Shown: positions 38,075-47,529, counted from the first letter of the stretch. The stretch: 56,544 nucleotides of DNA from an uncultured Prevotella sp. (GCA_900320905.1 ONTZ01000033.1:1-56544); one strand, 5' to 3'. Notes: generated by a model not told the origin, from the sequence alone. Translations and numbers: made by a program.

Positions 38075-38104
38075 AAAAACGCTCCCGATTGGGAGCGTTT
38101 TTTT
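38075..38104. terminator. Bidirectional terminator between hppA and the esterase gene
   Basis: AAAAACGCTCCC-GATT-GGGAGCGTTTTTTT forms a perfect stem with a tetraloop and T-runs on both strands. It serves the convergent hppA and esterase genes. Confidence 0.92.
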
Positions 38105-38123
38105 GTAGGGGGATATAACGATA

Positions 38124-39617
38124 TCACTGTTTGATGGCTTCCGCCACGAGTTGGGCGAGCCGTTGTGCACCCTTGTCGTTGGGATGGATACCGTCGTCCA
38201 GCACCAGACTGGCATCGGTAAACAGCGAATGCAGGTCGAGCACCTGTAGGTTGTACTGGGCAGCCACCTCTTTCTGGATGGGGATAATCTCGTTGGCAAT
38301 CACCTGGTCGCTGATATCCCATGTCGACTTGAAGGCGGGAATCGGCGTGCAGAGGATGATACGGGGCTTCACGGGTTCTGCCACCTGTCCCTTCTTGGCT
38401 TTCTTACCCTTCTTGGCGGGCTGTGCCAACTGCGGACAGAGCGTGGTGATCATCTGCTGCAAGTCCTGCTTGAACTCATCCTTGTGCACCCAGTTATGGG
38501 GCTTCGAGTCGTTGGTGCCTAACTTGATGACGACAATATCGGGCTTGAAAGCCTGTGCATCGCGCCAAGCCATCTCATTCATATAAGGCACATCGCCCTT
38601 GTTCAGCATCGTACGGGCACTCAGTCCGAAATTCTTCACAGAATAGCCGTCGCCTAAGAGTCGCTGTAACTGGGCGGGATAGCCATTGCGGGGTGCCAGG
38701 TCGATACCGTGTCCGTCGGTGATGCTGTTGCCGATACAAGCCACACGGATGGCATCGGTCTTTGGCGCCTTCAACTGATCCAGCCACTTGCCGAGGGTTG
38801 CCAGCATCTCGTCGTGATAGGCGAACCACTGTCCGAAGCCGTAGCCGTGACCACCCGTAGGATAGAGCAGCAGCATACAGTCATTGCCGGCATTACGCAT
38901 GGCGGTATAGTAAGCCAGACCATTCGTCAGCGGTGGCACTAAGTTGTCGTCACCCGACATGATGATGCAGGCAGGCGGTGTCAGATGACGCTGCACGGCA
39001 TTGTTGGTAGAGAAATCGTGTACCAACTTAGGATCCTTCTGTCCAGCCTCGCCGAGGAAGTTGCGGCACGACCATACATGCGACACACGTTCATCCATCG
39101 AGATCACCGGGTAAAACAGGATCGAGAAGTTCGGACGTACCTCGAAGGGAGAATGGGTAGAGATGACAGAGGCCAGATGACCGCCTGCCGAGAAGCCCAT
39201 GATACCCACGTCGCTGGGATTGATGCCCCAGAGGGCGGCTGAGTCACGTACGATACGGAAGCCCTTCTCTACATCGCCCATCGGAATAGTACGGTCGCCT
39301 TCCGGCAGACGGTAGTTCACAACGAAATAGGCAATGCCCTTCTTGTTCAGCCAGTCGGCAGCCATCGTTCCCTCATGGGTATTCGACAGCATCGAGTAGC
39401 CACCGCCGGGGATGCCGACAATTGCCTTGCCCGACGGTGTCGTGGGCAGGAAACAAACCATCTGTGCCTTCCCGTCGTCGGTCAGGTCGAGTGTGAACTT
39501 CCTGGCTGTCTGGTCTGTGAGTCCAGGCTCTGCCATCCGAGGCCTCTGACCCCATTGTGCCTGTGCTGTCATCCCGATCAGCAACAGGGCGAAAACTAAT
39601 AATTTCTTCATAATCAT
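38124..39617 (-). CDS. Secreted two-domain esterase: alpha/beta-hydrolase plus SGNH hydrolase
   Basis: About 497-aa exported enzyme from ATG 39617 (39611 also possible); the signal peptide is MKKLLVFALLLIGMTAQAQ. The first half (~residues 25-285) is an alpha/beta-hydrolase with the nucleophile elbow GFSAGGH, an Asp in SGDDNLVPP and His in PTGGHGYG, similar to BD-FAE/acetyl esterases. The second half (~295-497) is an SGNH/GDSL esterase with block I GNSITDGHG, block III GTNDS and block V DGIHPND. A Lys-rich loop (KKGKKAKKG) interrupts the second domain. Two esterases in one chain suggest removal of two kinds of ester groups, such as acetyl groups on xylan or other plant glycans. Confidence 0.88.
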   Translation of the reverse strand: MIMKKLLVFALLLIGMTAQAQWGQRPRMAEPGLTDQTARKFTLDLTDDGKAQMVCFLPTTPSGKAIVGIPGGGYSMLSNTHEGTMAADWLNKKGIAYFVVNYRLPEGDRTIPMGDVEKGFRIVRDSAALWGINPSDVGIMGFSAGGHLASVISTHSPFEVRPNFSILFYPVISMDERVSHVWSCRNFLGEAGQKDPKLVHDFSTNNAVQRHLTPPACIIMSGDDNLVPPLTNGLAYYTAMRNAGNDCMLLLYPTGGHGYGFGQWFAYHDEMLATLGKWLDQLKAPKTDAIRVACIGNSITDGHGIDLAPRNGYPAQLQRLLGDGYSVKNFGLSARTMLNKGDVPYMNEMAWRDAQAFKPDIVVIKLGTNDSKPHNWVHKDEFKQDLQQMITTLCPQLAQPAKKGKKAKKGQVAEPVKPRIILCTPIPAFKSTWDISDQVIANEIIPIQKEVAAQYNLQVLDLHSLFTDASLVLDDGIHPNDKGAQRLAQLVAEAIKQ

Positions 39618-39640
39618 TGATGTTGAGTTAATTGTGAGGG

Positions 39641-39690
39641 CAAAATTACGAAAAAAGCCACAGATTACACAGATTTTCACAGATTTTTTT
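39641..39690 (-). promoter_or_regulatory. Esterase promoter with CACAGATT repeat block
   Basis: TAATTTTG on the minus strand (39641-39648). Nine bp upstream starts CCACAGATTACACAGATT (39658-39675) followed by TTCACAGATTTTTTT. Read on the minus strand, the TGTG in this block falls ~19 bp from the -7 box, so the repeat supplies the -33 element. The block also lies directly upstream of the GH25 promoter on the other strand. Confidence 0.65.
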
Positions 39691-39692
39691 AG

Positions 39693-39700
39693 TAATTTTG
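39693..39700 (+). promoter_or_regulatory. -7 box (TAATTTTG) of the MORN/GH25 gene
   Basis: Exactly 8 nt before the ATG at 39709, predicting a leaderless mRNA. Confidence 0.6.
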
Positions 39701-39708
39701 CCATCAGA

Positions 39709-41073
39709 ATGAAGAAATCACTCCGATATACGCTCCTCCTACTAGTTGTCGCAACGGCAACAGGTTTCTATCTGGGCTGGCGGCATCAGACGAAACGACA
39801 GCAGGCTGAGGCGAAGGGCGACACGCTGACCAGCAGGACTTTCAGCATCTCCCCCGCCCTGCGGCTCGACTCCATCCTCAAACAGATAAAGGAAGACCGT
39901 CAAGACGAACTGGACTACTATCTGGACCGTCACAATGTGGAGGACGAGGGCTACGAGATGGTGGCAGCCTTTGCCGCAGGGAAACGACACAACGAAGTCA
40001 TCGACACTATACCTATATATAATATAGGGCGCTGGAAGGGTAAGAAGCGCCAGGGTACTGCCATCAGCCGCGACTCCTTGGGGCGTATCACCATCGGACA
40101 ATGGGATGAAGACACACTCACCAGCGGTATCCGCATCGACTCGGCGGGAATCTATCAGGGAGCCTTCCGAGGTGGCAGGGTCGGCACCATCGTCGATGCC
40201 AAGGCGCAGGGGCACGGCTCGTATATCTCTGTGGAAAACCACTATTTCGAGGGACACTGGGAGAACGACCTGCGTCACGGCTTCGGCCTGCAACTTCTGG
40301 AAAATGAGGTGGCCACGGTGCTGAAGACCGGACAGTGGCAGCAGGGCGTGTTCAAGGGTGAGCGGATGAACTACACCTCGGAGCGCATCTACGGTATCGA
40401 CATCTCCCGCTACCAGCACGGCAAGGGACGGAAGAAATACCCCATCCTATGGAACAAACTGCGCATCACCCACCTCGGGTCGAAGAGCAAGAAACAGATC
40501 TCCGGCAAGGTGGACTATCCCGTATCATTCGTCTTCATCAAGTCGACGGAAGGTATCAGCGTGCGCAACCCCTACTACGTCCACGACTATGCTGCCGCCC
40601 GTAAGGCTGGCATCCCCATCGGGGCCTACCACTTCTTCTCGACTAAGCGCACTGGGGCGGCACAGGCTGAGTTTTTCATCAACCATACCCTGTTCCGCAA
40701 GGGAGACCTGCCCCCCGTACTCGACATCGAACCCTCCAACAGCCAGATTGAGGCAATGGGAGGCTCGAAGGCGCTGTGGAGCAATATCCGCACATGGCTG
40801 CAAGCCGTCGAGAAGCGCTGTGGCGTGAAACCCATCCTCTATGTCAACCAGATGTTCGTCAACAAATACCTGCCCGATGCGCCCGACATCAAACGTGACT
40901 ACAAGGTGTGGATAGCCCGCTACGGGGAATACAAGCCAGACATCCATCTGATTGTCTGGCAACTGTCGCCCGACGGACGGGTGCAGGGCATCACCGGCGA
41001 GGTGGACATCAACGTGTTCAACGGCTACCAGACACAGTTCAATGAGTTCATCGAAAAAGAAACGATACAATGA
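39709..41073 (+). CDS. Membrane-anchored MORN-repeat GH25 lysozyme-like protein
   Basis: 454 aa from the ATG at 39709; the frame extends upstream through the promoter, so that part is excluded. An N-terminal membrane helix (YTLLLLVVATATGFYLGW) is uncleaved or a signal anchor. Residues ~95-215 hold MORN-like repeats (GRWKGKKRQGTAI, YQGAFRGGRV, FEGHWENDLRHGFGLQL). Residues ~225-450 are a GH25 muramidase: IDISRYQHG, FVFIKSTEG, GAYHFFS and VLDIEPSN carry the expected acidic residues. It probably trims peptidoglycan in the periplasm, with MORN repeats placing it at the membrane. It overlaps rlmH by 4 bp. Confidence 0.88.
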   Translation: MKKSLRYTLLLLVVATATGFYLGWRHQTKRQQAEAKGDTLTSRTFSISPALRLDSILKQIKEDRQDELDYYLDRHNVEDEGYEMVAAFAAGKRHNEVIDTIPIYNIGRWKGKKRQGTAISRDSLGRITIGQWDEDTLTSGIRIDSAGIYQGAFRGGRVGTIVDAKAQGHGSYISVENHYFEGHWENDLRHGFGLQLLENEVATVLKTGQWQQGVFKGERMNYTSERIYGIDISRYQHGKGRKKYPILWNKLRITHLGSKSKKQISGKVDYPVSFVFIKSTEGISVRNPYYVHDYAAARKAGIPIGAYHFFSTKRTGAAQAEFFINHTLFRKGDLPPVLDIEPSNSQIEAMGGSKALWSNIRTWLQAVEKRCGVKPILYVNQMFVNKYLPDAPDIKRDYKVWIARYGEYKPDIHLIVWQLSPDGRVQGITGEVDINVFNGYQTQFNEFIEKETIQ

Positions 41074-41540
41074 AGACAATTCTTATTTTGGTTGGCAAAA
41101 CGGTAAACAAGCATTTCGTCGCAGGGATTGACGACTATGCCGGACGCATTACCCACTACATGCCCTTCGACATCGTGACCATCCCGGAACTCCGCCAGAC
41201 CAAGAGTCTCTCCGAGGAACAGCAGAAGGCGGCGGAGGGTGAACTGATCCTGAAACAGATACAGCCATCCGATACGGTGGTGCTTCTCGATGAGCACGGC
41301 AAGGAACTGCGCAGCATCGAACTGGCCCGTTGGCTGGAGCAGAAGCAGCAGACCGCCCGCCGCCTCGTATTTGTCATCGGCGGCCCCTACGGTTTTTCAC
41401 CAGAGGTCTATGCCCGTGCCAACGAGACGCTCTCCCTCTCACGCCTCACGTTCTCTCATCAGATGGTGCGCCTCGTATTCACCGAACAACTCTATCGCGC
41501 CTGCACTATCATCAAAGGTGAACCCTACCACCACGAGTAA
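41070..41540 (+). CDS. rlmH: 23S rRNA (pseudouridine-1915 N3)-methyltransferase RlmH
   Basis: 156-aa SPOUT-fold methylase that modifies helix 69 of 23S rRNA. The C-terminal trefoil knot is seen in FVIGGPYGFSPEVYARANE, LSLSRLTFSHQMVRLVFTEQLYRA and the terminal GEPYHHE. Length and order are standard. Its ATG overlaps the GH25 stop codon (ATGA), so translation is coupled. A terminator follows 4 bp after the stop. Confidence 0.96.
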   Translation: MKTILILVGKTVNKHFVAGIDDYAGRITHYMPFDIVTIPELRQTKSLSEEQQKAAEGELILKQIQPSDTVVLLDEHGKELRSIELARWLEQKQQTARRLVFVIGGPYGFSPEVYARANETLSLSRLTFSHQMVRLVFTEQLYRACTIIKGEPYHHE

Positions 41541-41544
41541 AACA

Positions 41545-41582
41545 ATAACCCGCCATTATTGAGCAATAAGGGCGGGTTATTC
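41545..41582. terminator. rlmH: Terminator between rlmH and the zinc metallopeptidase gene
   Basis: AATAACCCGCC (41545-41555) pairs with GGCGGGTTATT (41572-41582). A partial copy of the right arm, GGACGGGTTATT, follows at about 41591-41602. Confidence 0.75.
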
Positions 41583-41604
41583 AAAAATAAGGACGGGTTA
41601 TTGA

Positions 41605-42477
41605 TCAGAGGTCGTTGTAGTTCTGTACGTTGAAGGTAGAGGTGCGCATATCGCCAGTCTCGTAGCCACGACGGAGCCAACGCTTGCGCTGCTCGGAGGT
41701 GCCGTGGGTGAACGACTCGGGCGTTGCCCTACCCTGCGCCTTTTTCTGCAACCAGTCGTCACCGATGGCCTTGGCCAACTCAAGACCCTTCTCCAGATCG
41801 CCATACTCCATCGAGTGGTTCATGGCATCCTCATAGTGGGCCCAGACACCGGCGTAGTAGTCGGCAAGGAGTTCCAGACGCACGCTGATCTGATTGGCAG
41901 TCACCTTGTCGGTTTGATTCATCTGCTGATGGGCCTTGCCGAGAATGCCGAGCGAGTACTCCACATGGTGGCCGATCTCGTGGGCAATGACGTAGGCATA
42001 GGCGAAGGTATTACCCTCGACACCCAACTGGCGCTTCATCTGCGTAAAGAACGACAGGTCGATATACAGTTTCTGGTCACCGGAGCAATAGAACGGGCCT
42101 ACCGCAGCCGTAGCGCTACCACAGGCAGAGTTGACCTGATTGGTAAACAGTACCAGCGTGGGCGACTCGTAGGTACGGCCCAGTTCCTTGAACACAGCCG
42201 TCCAGACATCCTCCGTAGAGGCGAGGATCTGCTTGCACTCGGTAGCGAGTTGCTGTTCTTCCTCGGAGAACTCCTCAGGATTGACACTCTCCGTACGGGC
42301 TGACATCTGCTCCTGAGCGGCCTGCAAACCGGCTGACACAGGATCGCCGCCACTCATCCAGGCAAACAAGGCTGCCACGATGATAGCACCGATACCGCCA
42401 ATACCGGCCTTCGCACCGCCACTCAAACCACGGCGGTCTTCTACATTACTACTTTCTCTTCTTCCAGTAAGTTTCAT
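41605..42477 (-). CDS. Neutral zinc metallopeptidase (YpfJ family)
   Basis: 290-aa membrane-anchored zinc peptidase-like protein. One membrane helix lies at ~25-41 after a basic N-terminus. The zinc site is HEIGH at residues 166-170, with a likely third ligand Glu in LELLADYYAG. GPFYCSGDQKLYIDLSFF and ACGSATAAVGPFYC are family landmarks. Substrate unknown. It begins 12 bp after the atpG stop codon with no terminator between, so it may be read through from the ATP synthase operon. Confidence 0.9.
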   Translation of the reverse strand: MKLTGRRESSNVEDRRGLSGGAKAGIGGIGAIIVAALFAWMSGGDPVSAGLQAAQEQMSARTESVNPEEFSEEEQQLATECKQILASTEDVWTAVFKELGRTYESPTLVLFTNQVNSACGSATAAVGPFYCSGDQKLYIDLSFFTQMKRQLGVEGNTFAYAYVIAHEIGHHVEYSLGILGKAHQQMNQTDKVTANQISVRLELLADYYAGVWAHYEDAMNHSMEYGDLEKGLELAKAIGDDWLQKKAQGRATPESFTHGTSEQRKRWLRRGYETGDMRTSTFNVQNYNDL

Positions 42478-42489
42478 AATTTCAATTTT

Positions 42490-43467
42490 TTAATTATTCA
42501 CGGAGCCTCCGACGATGTCGAGAAGTTCGTTTGTAATAGCCTGCTGACGACCCTTGTTGTACTGGAGATTCAGTTCGCGAAGCAGTTCGTCGGCATTATC
42601 AGTAGCGGTCTGCATGGCCACCATACGAGCGGCATGCTCCGAGGCATTAGAGTCTAACAGCGCCGTGTAGAGCATCAGGTGAGCCAACTTTGGAACGAGT
42701 TGCGAGAGCACGGTGTCCATATCCGGCTCCACGATGAAGTTATCGTTGAGCGGCTTCACCTCGGCCTGTTTCTCTCCTGACTCCTGACTCCTGTCTCCTC
42801 TCTTCTTCAGGTACTCCTGACTCTCCTTGGTGGCAATGACCGACTCAAGATCGCGCTCCTTATCGGCATTCAACTCCGACTCAATGTCGATGGGCAGGAA
42901 GGTCTTGCGGGTGAGTATCTGCGAGCCTGCACTCTTGAAGTGATGATAGATGATTTCGACCTTATCTATCTTACCCTCCATGAATTTCACACCCAGTTCC
43001 TGCGCGATCTCGATGCACTGCTGCACGTTGGGCTTGTCGGCGAGTGCCGAGAATTCGCCCTGTACGGCGAGCCCCATCTTTTTCGCCTTCTCATACACCT
43101 TACGGCCTATGGGATAGATCTCGATGTTGTCGCGCCCGATGGTCTGACTGTACTCATCGACGGCATGCGTCATCATCTTGATGGTGTTGGCATTGAAACC
43201 GCCACAGAGCGAGGAGTTGGAGGTAAAGACCACCAGGGCGGCCCTGCGTACGGGACGCTCCTGGTCGAAGATGGTCTGTGCCTCCGCCTCGGCAGCGAGG
43301 AACGACTTGAGGATGTGCTCCAGCAACTCCTCATAAGGCAGCATGTTCTGGATGGCTACCTGAGCATGATGGAGTTTACTGGATGCCACCATCTTCATCG
43401 CCGACGTGATCTTTCTCGTGGATTTGACTGAGGCGATGCGGCCCTTGATTTCTTTCAGACTTGGCAT
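42490..43467 (-). CDS. atpG: ATP synthase gamma subunit, with a repeat-derived insert
   Basis: 325-aa central-stalk subunit that turns inside the alpha3-beta3 head. The ends are typical: KGRIASVKSTRKITSAMKMV at the start and NADELLRELNLQYNKGRQQAITNELLDIVGG at the end. It is longer than the usual ~285-290 aa; an extra segment around residues 218-235 (KKRGDRSQESGEKQ) is encoded by heptamer repeats (42774-42801). It is the last ATP synthase gene, 6 bp after atpA. Confidence 0.95.
   Translation of the reverse strand: MPSLKEIKGRIASVKSTRKITSAMKMVASSKLHHAQVAIQNMLPYEELLEHILKSFLAAEAEAQTIFDQERPVRRAALVVFTSNSSLCGGFNANTIKMMTHAVDEYSQTIGRDNIEIYPIGRKVYEKAKKMGLAVQGEFSALADKPNVQQCIEIAQELGVKFMEGKIDKVEIIYHHFKSAGSQILTRKTFLPIDIESELNADKERDLESVIATKESQEYLKKRGDRSQESGEKQAEVKPLNDNFIVEPDMDTVLSQLVPKLAHLMLYTALLDSNASEHAARMVAMQTATDNADELLRELNLQYNKGRQQAITNELLDIVGGSVNN
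42774..42801 (-). repeat. atpG: 4 x 7-bp tandem repeat inside atpG
   Basis: Plus-strand units CTCCTGA, CTCCTGA, CTCCTGT, CTCCTCT. The 28-bp run keeps the reading frame with its flanks and encodes a polar RGDRSQESGEK segment in a surface region of gamma. Confidence 0.8.
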
Positions 43468-43473
43468 AGGCCG

Positions 43474-45060
43474 TTAGGATTTATACGTTCCTGCGATGTC
43501 GGCCATCACAGCCTCGATCTTTGCCGTCGTCTCGTCATCAATCTTACCACTGGCCAGTGTCTCGATGACCTCGGGGTTAGCAGAACGCAACTTGTCGAGG
43601 AATTGATTCTGGCACTCGCGCACCTTCACGATAGGCACCTCACGCATCAGACCATGCACACCACAATAGAGGATGGCAATCTGTTCGCCTACGGGCATCG
43701 GGCTGTACTGCGGCTGAATCAGCAACTGATTGTTCTTTCGTCCACGATCAAGTGTCATCGCCGTTACGGCATCCATATCACTGGAGAACTTCGAGAAGGC
43801 CTCAAGTTCACGGTATTGTGCCTGGTCGATCTTCAGCGTACCAGCCACCTTCTTCATCGACTTGATCTGTGCCGAACCACCCACACGGGATACGGAGATA
43901 CCCACGTTGATGGCGGGACGGAAGCCCTGATTGAAGAGGTCTGACTCCAAGAAAATCTGTCCGTCGGTGATGGAGATCACATTTGTAGGAATGTAAGCCG
44001 ACACGTCGCCTGCCTGTGTCTCGATGATCGGCAGGGCAGTCAGTGAACCGCCACCCTTCACATGGCCCTTCATGCACTCAGGCAGATCGTTCATCTGCTC
44101 AGCCACCTCCTGCTGTTCGTTCATCTTGGCGGCACGCTCCAACAGACGGGAGTGCAGATAGAACACATCGCCGGGATAGGCCTCACGACCTGAGGGACGA
44201 CGCAGGATCAGTGACACCTCACGGTAGGCCACAGCCTGCTTCGACAGGTCGTCGTAGACCACCAATGCCGGCAGGCCCCTGTCGCGGAAATACTCGCCGA
44301 TGGCGGCTCCTGCAAACGGTGCATAGTACTGCATGGCAGCAGGATCAGCAGCGGTGGCAGCCACCACGATGGTATATGGCATGGCACCGTGCTCCTGGAG
44401 CGTGCTGACGAGGGCGGCCACGGTACTGGCCTTCTGACCGATGGCGACATAGATACAATAGACAGGCTTGCCTGCCTCATAGAAACTCTTCTGGTTGATG
44501 ATGGTATCCACAGCAATGGCGGTCTTACCCGTCTGACGGTCACCGATGATCAACTCACGCTGTCCGCGTCCGATGGGGATCATCGAGTCGATAGCCTTCA
44601 GACCCGTCTGCAGCGGTTCCTTCACAGGCTGACGGTAGATCACACCGGGAGCCTTACGATCCAACGGCATCTCGAAAGCATCGCTCAGGTCGATGTCACC
44701 CTTGCCGTCGATAGCCTCACCCAGCGGATTGATAACGCGCCCCAGCATGTTGTCGTTGACACGGATAGAGGCGATACGCTTGGTACGCTTCACCACCATG
44801 CCTTCCTTGATACCTGAAGTGGCGCCGAGAAGCACACAACCGACGTTATCTTCCTCCAGGTTCATCACGATAGCCATTGTCCCGTTCTCGAACTCCAACA
44901 GTTCATTGGCCTCCGCATTGCGCAGTCCGTAGATACGAGCCACACCGTCGCTGACGGTCAGCACGGTACCCACCTCATCGAACTTCTCGGCATTGGAGAT
45001 ACCTTTCAGTTGGTCGAGCAGGACCTGGGATACTTCGCTTGGTTTAATTTTATCTGACAT
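43474..45060 (-). CDS. atpA: ATP synthase alpha subunit
   Basis: 528-aa non-catalytic nucleotide-binding subunit of F1. Walker A GDRQTGKT is at residues 173-180. Further landmarks are [31 protein letters not shown] and the signature [17 protein letters not shown]. Length is normal for the family. It is preceded by atpH (5 bp) and followed by atpG (6 bp) in the operon. Confidence 0.97.
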   Translation of the reverse strand: MSDKIKPSEVSQVLLDQLKGISNAEKFDEVGTVLTVSDGVARIYGLRNAEANELLEFENGTMAIVMNLEEDNVGCVLLGATSGIKEGMVVKRTKRIASIRVNDNMLGRVINPLGEAIDGKGDIDLSDAFEMPLDRKAPGVIYRQPVKEPLQTGLKAIDSMIPIGRGQRELIIGDRQTGKTAIAVDTIINQKSFYEAGKPVYCIYVAIGQKASTVAALVSTLQEHGAMPYTIVVAATAADPAAMQYYAPFAGAAIGEYFRDRGLPALVVYDDLSKQAVAYREVSLILRRPSGREAYPGDVFYLHSRLLERAAKMNEQQEVAEQMNDLPECMKGHVKGGGSLTALPIIETQAGDVSAYIPTNVISITDGQIFLESDLFNQGFRPAINVGISVSRVGGSAQIKSMKKVAGTLKIDQAQYRELEAFSKFSSDMDAVTAMTLDRGRKNNQLLIQPQYSPMPVGEQIAILYCGVHGLMREVPIVKVRECQNQFLDKLRSANPEVIETLASGKIDDETTAKIEAVMADIAGTYKS

Positions 45061-45065
45061 TTGTT

Positions 45066-45602
45066 CTATTTTTTAAGGGTATTAAGAATTGAGTTGAGTT
45101 TCGACTTGACACTGGCGTCCAAGCGGTAGGTGTCGTATTCGAGAATGAAGCCACCGATGATGTCGGGGTTCACCTCCGTCTCAAACTCCACAGTTCCATT
45201 AGTCTTACTCTCCACCATGCGGCGCATCTTCTGCTCTGTGGCAGGCGATACCTGCGCCGCCGTGATGAGACGTCCTCGGATGACGTTCTTCTGCTGGCGG
45301 TAAAGTGTGACGTACGAATTGGCGATGAACTGCATCACGCTCTCACGATCCTCCTTCAACACAAGTTGAACGAAGGCCTTCGTCAGATTGGAAGGCTCCT
45401 GGCCGGCTGCCGTCAGCAGAAGGGCTTCCTTCTTGTCCTTCGAGAGCATCGGATTGTCTATCGTAAACCGCAGTTGCGGCACCTCGACGTAACTCTTGGC
45501 GAGTTGCTGCATCTCGGTGTAGACGGCATCTTCGATTTTCGCGTCAGTGGCACTCTTCAAGAGCGCACGGGCGTATCTTACCGATATGACTCCTATATCC
45601 AT
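45066..45602 (-). CDS. atpH: ATP synthase delta subunit
   Basis: 178-aa stator subunit joining the b subunits to the top of F1. It shows the family start ([16 protein letters not shown]) and the C-terminal signature [21 protein letters not shown]. It is placed between atpF (13 bp) and atpA (5 bp), as usual in Bacteroidales. Confidence 0.93.
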   Translation of the reverse strand: MDIGVISVRYARALLKSATDAKIEDAVYTEMQQLAKSYVEVPQLRFTIDNPMLSKDKKEALLLTAAGQEPSNLTKAFVQLVLKEDRESVMQFIANSYVTLYRQQKNVIRGRLITAAQVSPATEQKMRRMVESKTNGTVEFETEVNPDIIGGFILEYDTYRLDASVKSKLNSILNTLKK

Positions 45603-45615
45603 ACGTTATACCTTA

Positions 45616-46137
45616 TTAATTATTAGCAGAGACATCATCCAGCATACGGTCTATCAGATCCATCTGCGACTTGTCGTCTTTCAGGTTCTGCCTGAGAACC
45701 TTCTCGGCGATCTCGACACTCAGCGTGGCTACTTGTGCACGGATATCGGCGATGGCGGCTTTCTTCTCCTGTTCGATGGCGATCTTCGCATCATCCAAGA
45801 GTCGGGCACCCTCTGCCCTCGCCTTCGTCTGTGCCTGTTCCACAATGGCATCGCGCGTCTCGGCAGCCTCTTTCAGTATCTGAGCCTGCTTCTCGCGAGC
45901 CTCCTGCAAGATGGATTCACCTTCCTTCTCGATATTCGCCAGACGCTCCTGAGCCTCATGGGCCTTACGGAGACTCTCGTCGATAAAGTTCTTGCGTTCC
46001 TCCACCATACCAGTGATGACGGGGAAGCCGAACTTAGCAAGAAGGACAAAGACCACCAAGAACGCTATCAACATCCAGAAGAATAATCCGAAGTCGGGCG
46101 TCAAGATGGCAGGTAAGTTCAATGACTCCATTTGCAC
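45616..46137 (-). CDS. atpF: ATP synthase b subunit
   Basis: 173-aa peripheral-stalk subunit: one membrane helix (FFWMLIAFLVVFVLLAKF) and a long charged coiled coil rich in Ala, Glu and Lys. The start at 46137 (MQMESLN) or 46131 (MESLN) cannot be separated by eye. It lies 15 bp after atpE. Confidence 0.93.
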   Translation of the reverse strand: MQMESLNLPAILTPDFGLFFWMLIAFLVVFVLLAKFGFPVITGMVEERKNFIDESLRKAHEAQERLANIEKEGESILQEAREKQAQILKEAAETRDAIVEQAQTKARAEGARLLDDAKIAIEQEKKAAIADIRAQVATLSVEIAEKVLRQNLKDDKSQMDLIDRMLDDVSANN

Positions 46138-46152
46138 AGATGATTTTGAGGA

Positions 46153-46407
46153 TTAAAGGAATACGCAGAGTGCGCACACAACGACAGCGAACAGGGCTAC
46201 ACCCTCTACGAATGCGGCTGTCAGAATCATGTTGGTACGGATGGTGCCTGCTGCCTCGGGCTGACGGGCGATGGCGTCCATGGCGTTACCACCGATACGA
46301 CCGATACCCAGACCGGCTCCAATTGCTGCAATACCTGCGCCGAGACCGGCACCAAACTTAGCAAGACCAGCAGCGGCTGCTGCCTGTAATAACAATGATG
46401 TAATCAT
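46153..46407 (-). CDS. atpE: ATP synthase c subunit
   Basis: 84-aa proteolipid with two membrane helices joined by the polar loop ARQPEA. The ion-binding carboxylate is Glu68 in FVEGVAL. Gly, not Ser, follows this Glu and no Gln is seen at the matching site of helix 1, which favours H+ over Na+ coupling. That reading rests on motif rules only. Confidence 0.94.
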   Translation of the reverse strand: MITSLLLQAAAAAGLAKFGAGLGAGIAAIGAGLGIGRIGGNAMDAIARQPEAAGTIRTNMILTAAFVEGVALFAVVVCALCVFL

Positions 46408-46457
46408 AACTTTTAATTTTTTTAGTTGTTAATTATTTAATGTTTATTGTTTAATCT

Positions 46458-47519
46458 TTAATGTCCCTCATGTTCGGGATGAGCCAGTCCGATGAAGACG
46501 GCACTGAGCATAGTGAAGACATAGGCCTGGATGAAGGCCACCAGAAACTCCAGGCAGTTCATGAAGAGCATCATCACGAAACTGAGCAGTGTCAGGCCGG
46601 AGCCAAGAAATGCATTCAGAGACCATCCGATGAAGATGATAGCGGTGAACGACAGGATAATGGCATGGCCAGCCATCATGTTGGCAAAGAGACGGACCAT
46701 CAGGGCGAAGGGCTTGGTGATGATACCAAACAACTCGATGATCGGCATGATAGCCACCGGATAGGCCTTCAGGAATGCAGGCACATCGGGCCAGAAGATC
46801 TCCTTCCAGTACTCTTTGTTGCCAAAGAGGTTGATGGCCAGCATCGTACAGAGTGCCAGGAAGAACGTGATGTTGATGTTGCCCGTCACGTTGGCACCAC
46901 CAGGGAAGATGGGCAACAGACCCAGCATATTGGTGATGAGGATGAAGAAGAAGGCTGTCAACAAGTACGGTGCGTAGGGACGGTAGTGCTTCTCGCCGAT
47001 GGAGTCCTTGATGAGGTCGTCGTTAATCGACATCACCAGCATCTCCACCATGCCTACGAATCCCTTCGGCACATCCTTGGTGGGGTCGTGCTTCTTGTAC
47101 CAACGGGCACAGCCGAGGAAGATACACAGCATGATGATCACGACAATCCATATCTGCAACACACTCTTGGTGATGCTGATATCCCACGGACGCACACTCG
47201 TGCCGTCGGAAAGCCGTTCATAGATCTTGCCGTTCTTCTCCTCGTTGAAGTAGAAGCCCATATAGTCCTTTCCCTCTTCCATCGCCTCCTCGATGCGCGA
47301 ACTGCAGAAGACGTGCCACTCACCGGTGGCTTCGCTCCTGACAATCACAGGCAGAGGAATGCTGATATGCTTGCCGCCGATGGTGGTGATGTGCCACTCA
47401 TAGGCATCAGCGAGGTGTCCGAGCACTATCTCCTTCACGTCTATCCCCTCACTCTCACTCGCCGACAATGGCGTGCCGGCAGCGAAAAGGAAGGTGAGGC
47501 ATAAAAGCAAATATCTCAT
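46458..47519 (-). CDS. atpB: ATP synthase a subunit, with exported N-terminal extension
   Basis: 353-aa membrane subunit forming the ion half-channels. The essential arginine is Arg276 in MVRLFANMMAGH. The core starts near residue 115; before it stands a signal-peptide-like start (MRYLLLCLTFLFAAGTPLSA) and ~90 residues predicted in the periplasm, an extension usual for Bacteroidota and absent in E. coli (271 aa). Confidence 0.94.
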   Translation of the reverse strand: MRYLLLCLTFLFAAGTPLSASESEGIDVKEIVLGHLADAYEWHITTIGGKHISIPLPVIVRSEATGEWHVFCSSRIEEAMEEGKDYMGFYFNEEKNGKIYERLSDGTSVRPWDISITKSVLQIWIVVIIMLCIFLGCARWYKKHDPTKDVPKGFVGMVEMLVMSINDDLIKDSIGEKHYRPYAPYLLTAFFFILITNMLGLLPIFPGGANVTGNINITFFLALCTMLAINLFGNKEYWKEIFWPDVPAFLKAYPVAIMPIIELFGIITKPFALMVRLFANMMAGHAIILSFTAIIFIGWSLNAFLGSGLTLLSFVMMLFMNCLEFLVAFIQAYVFTMLSAVFIGLAHPEHEGH

Positions 47520-47529
47520 TTTCTTTAGT

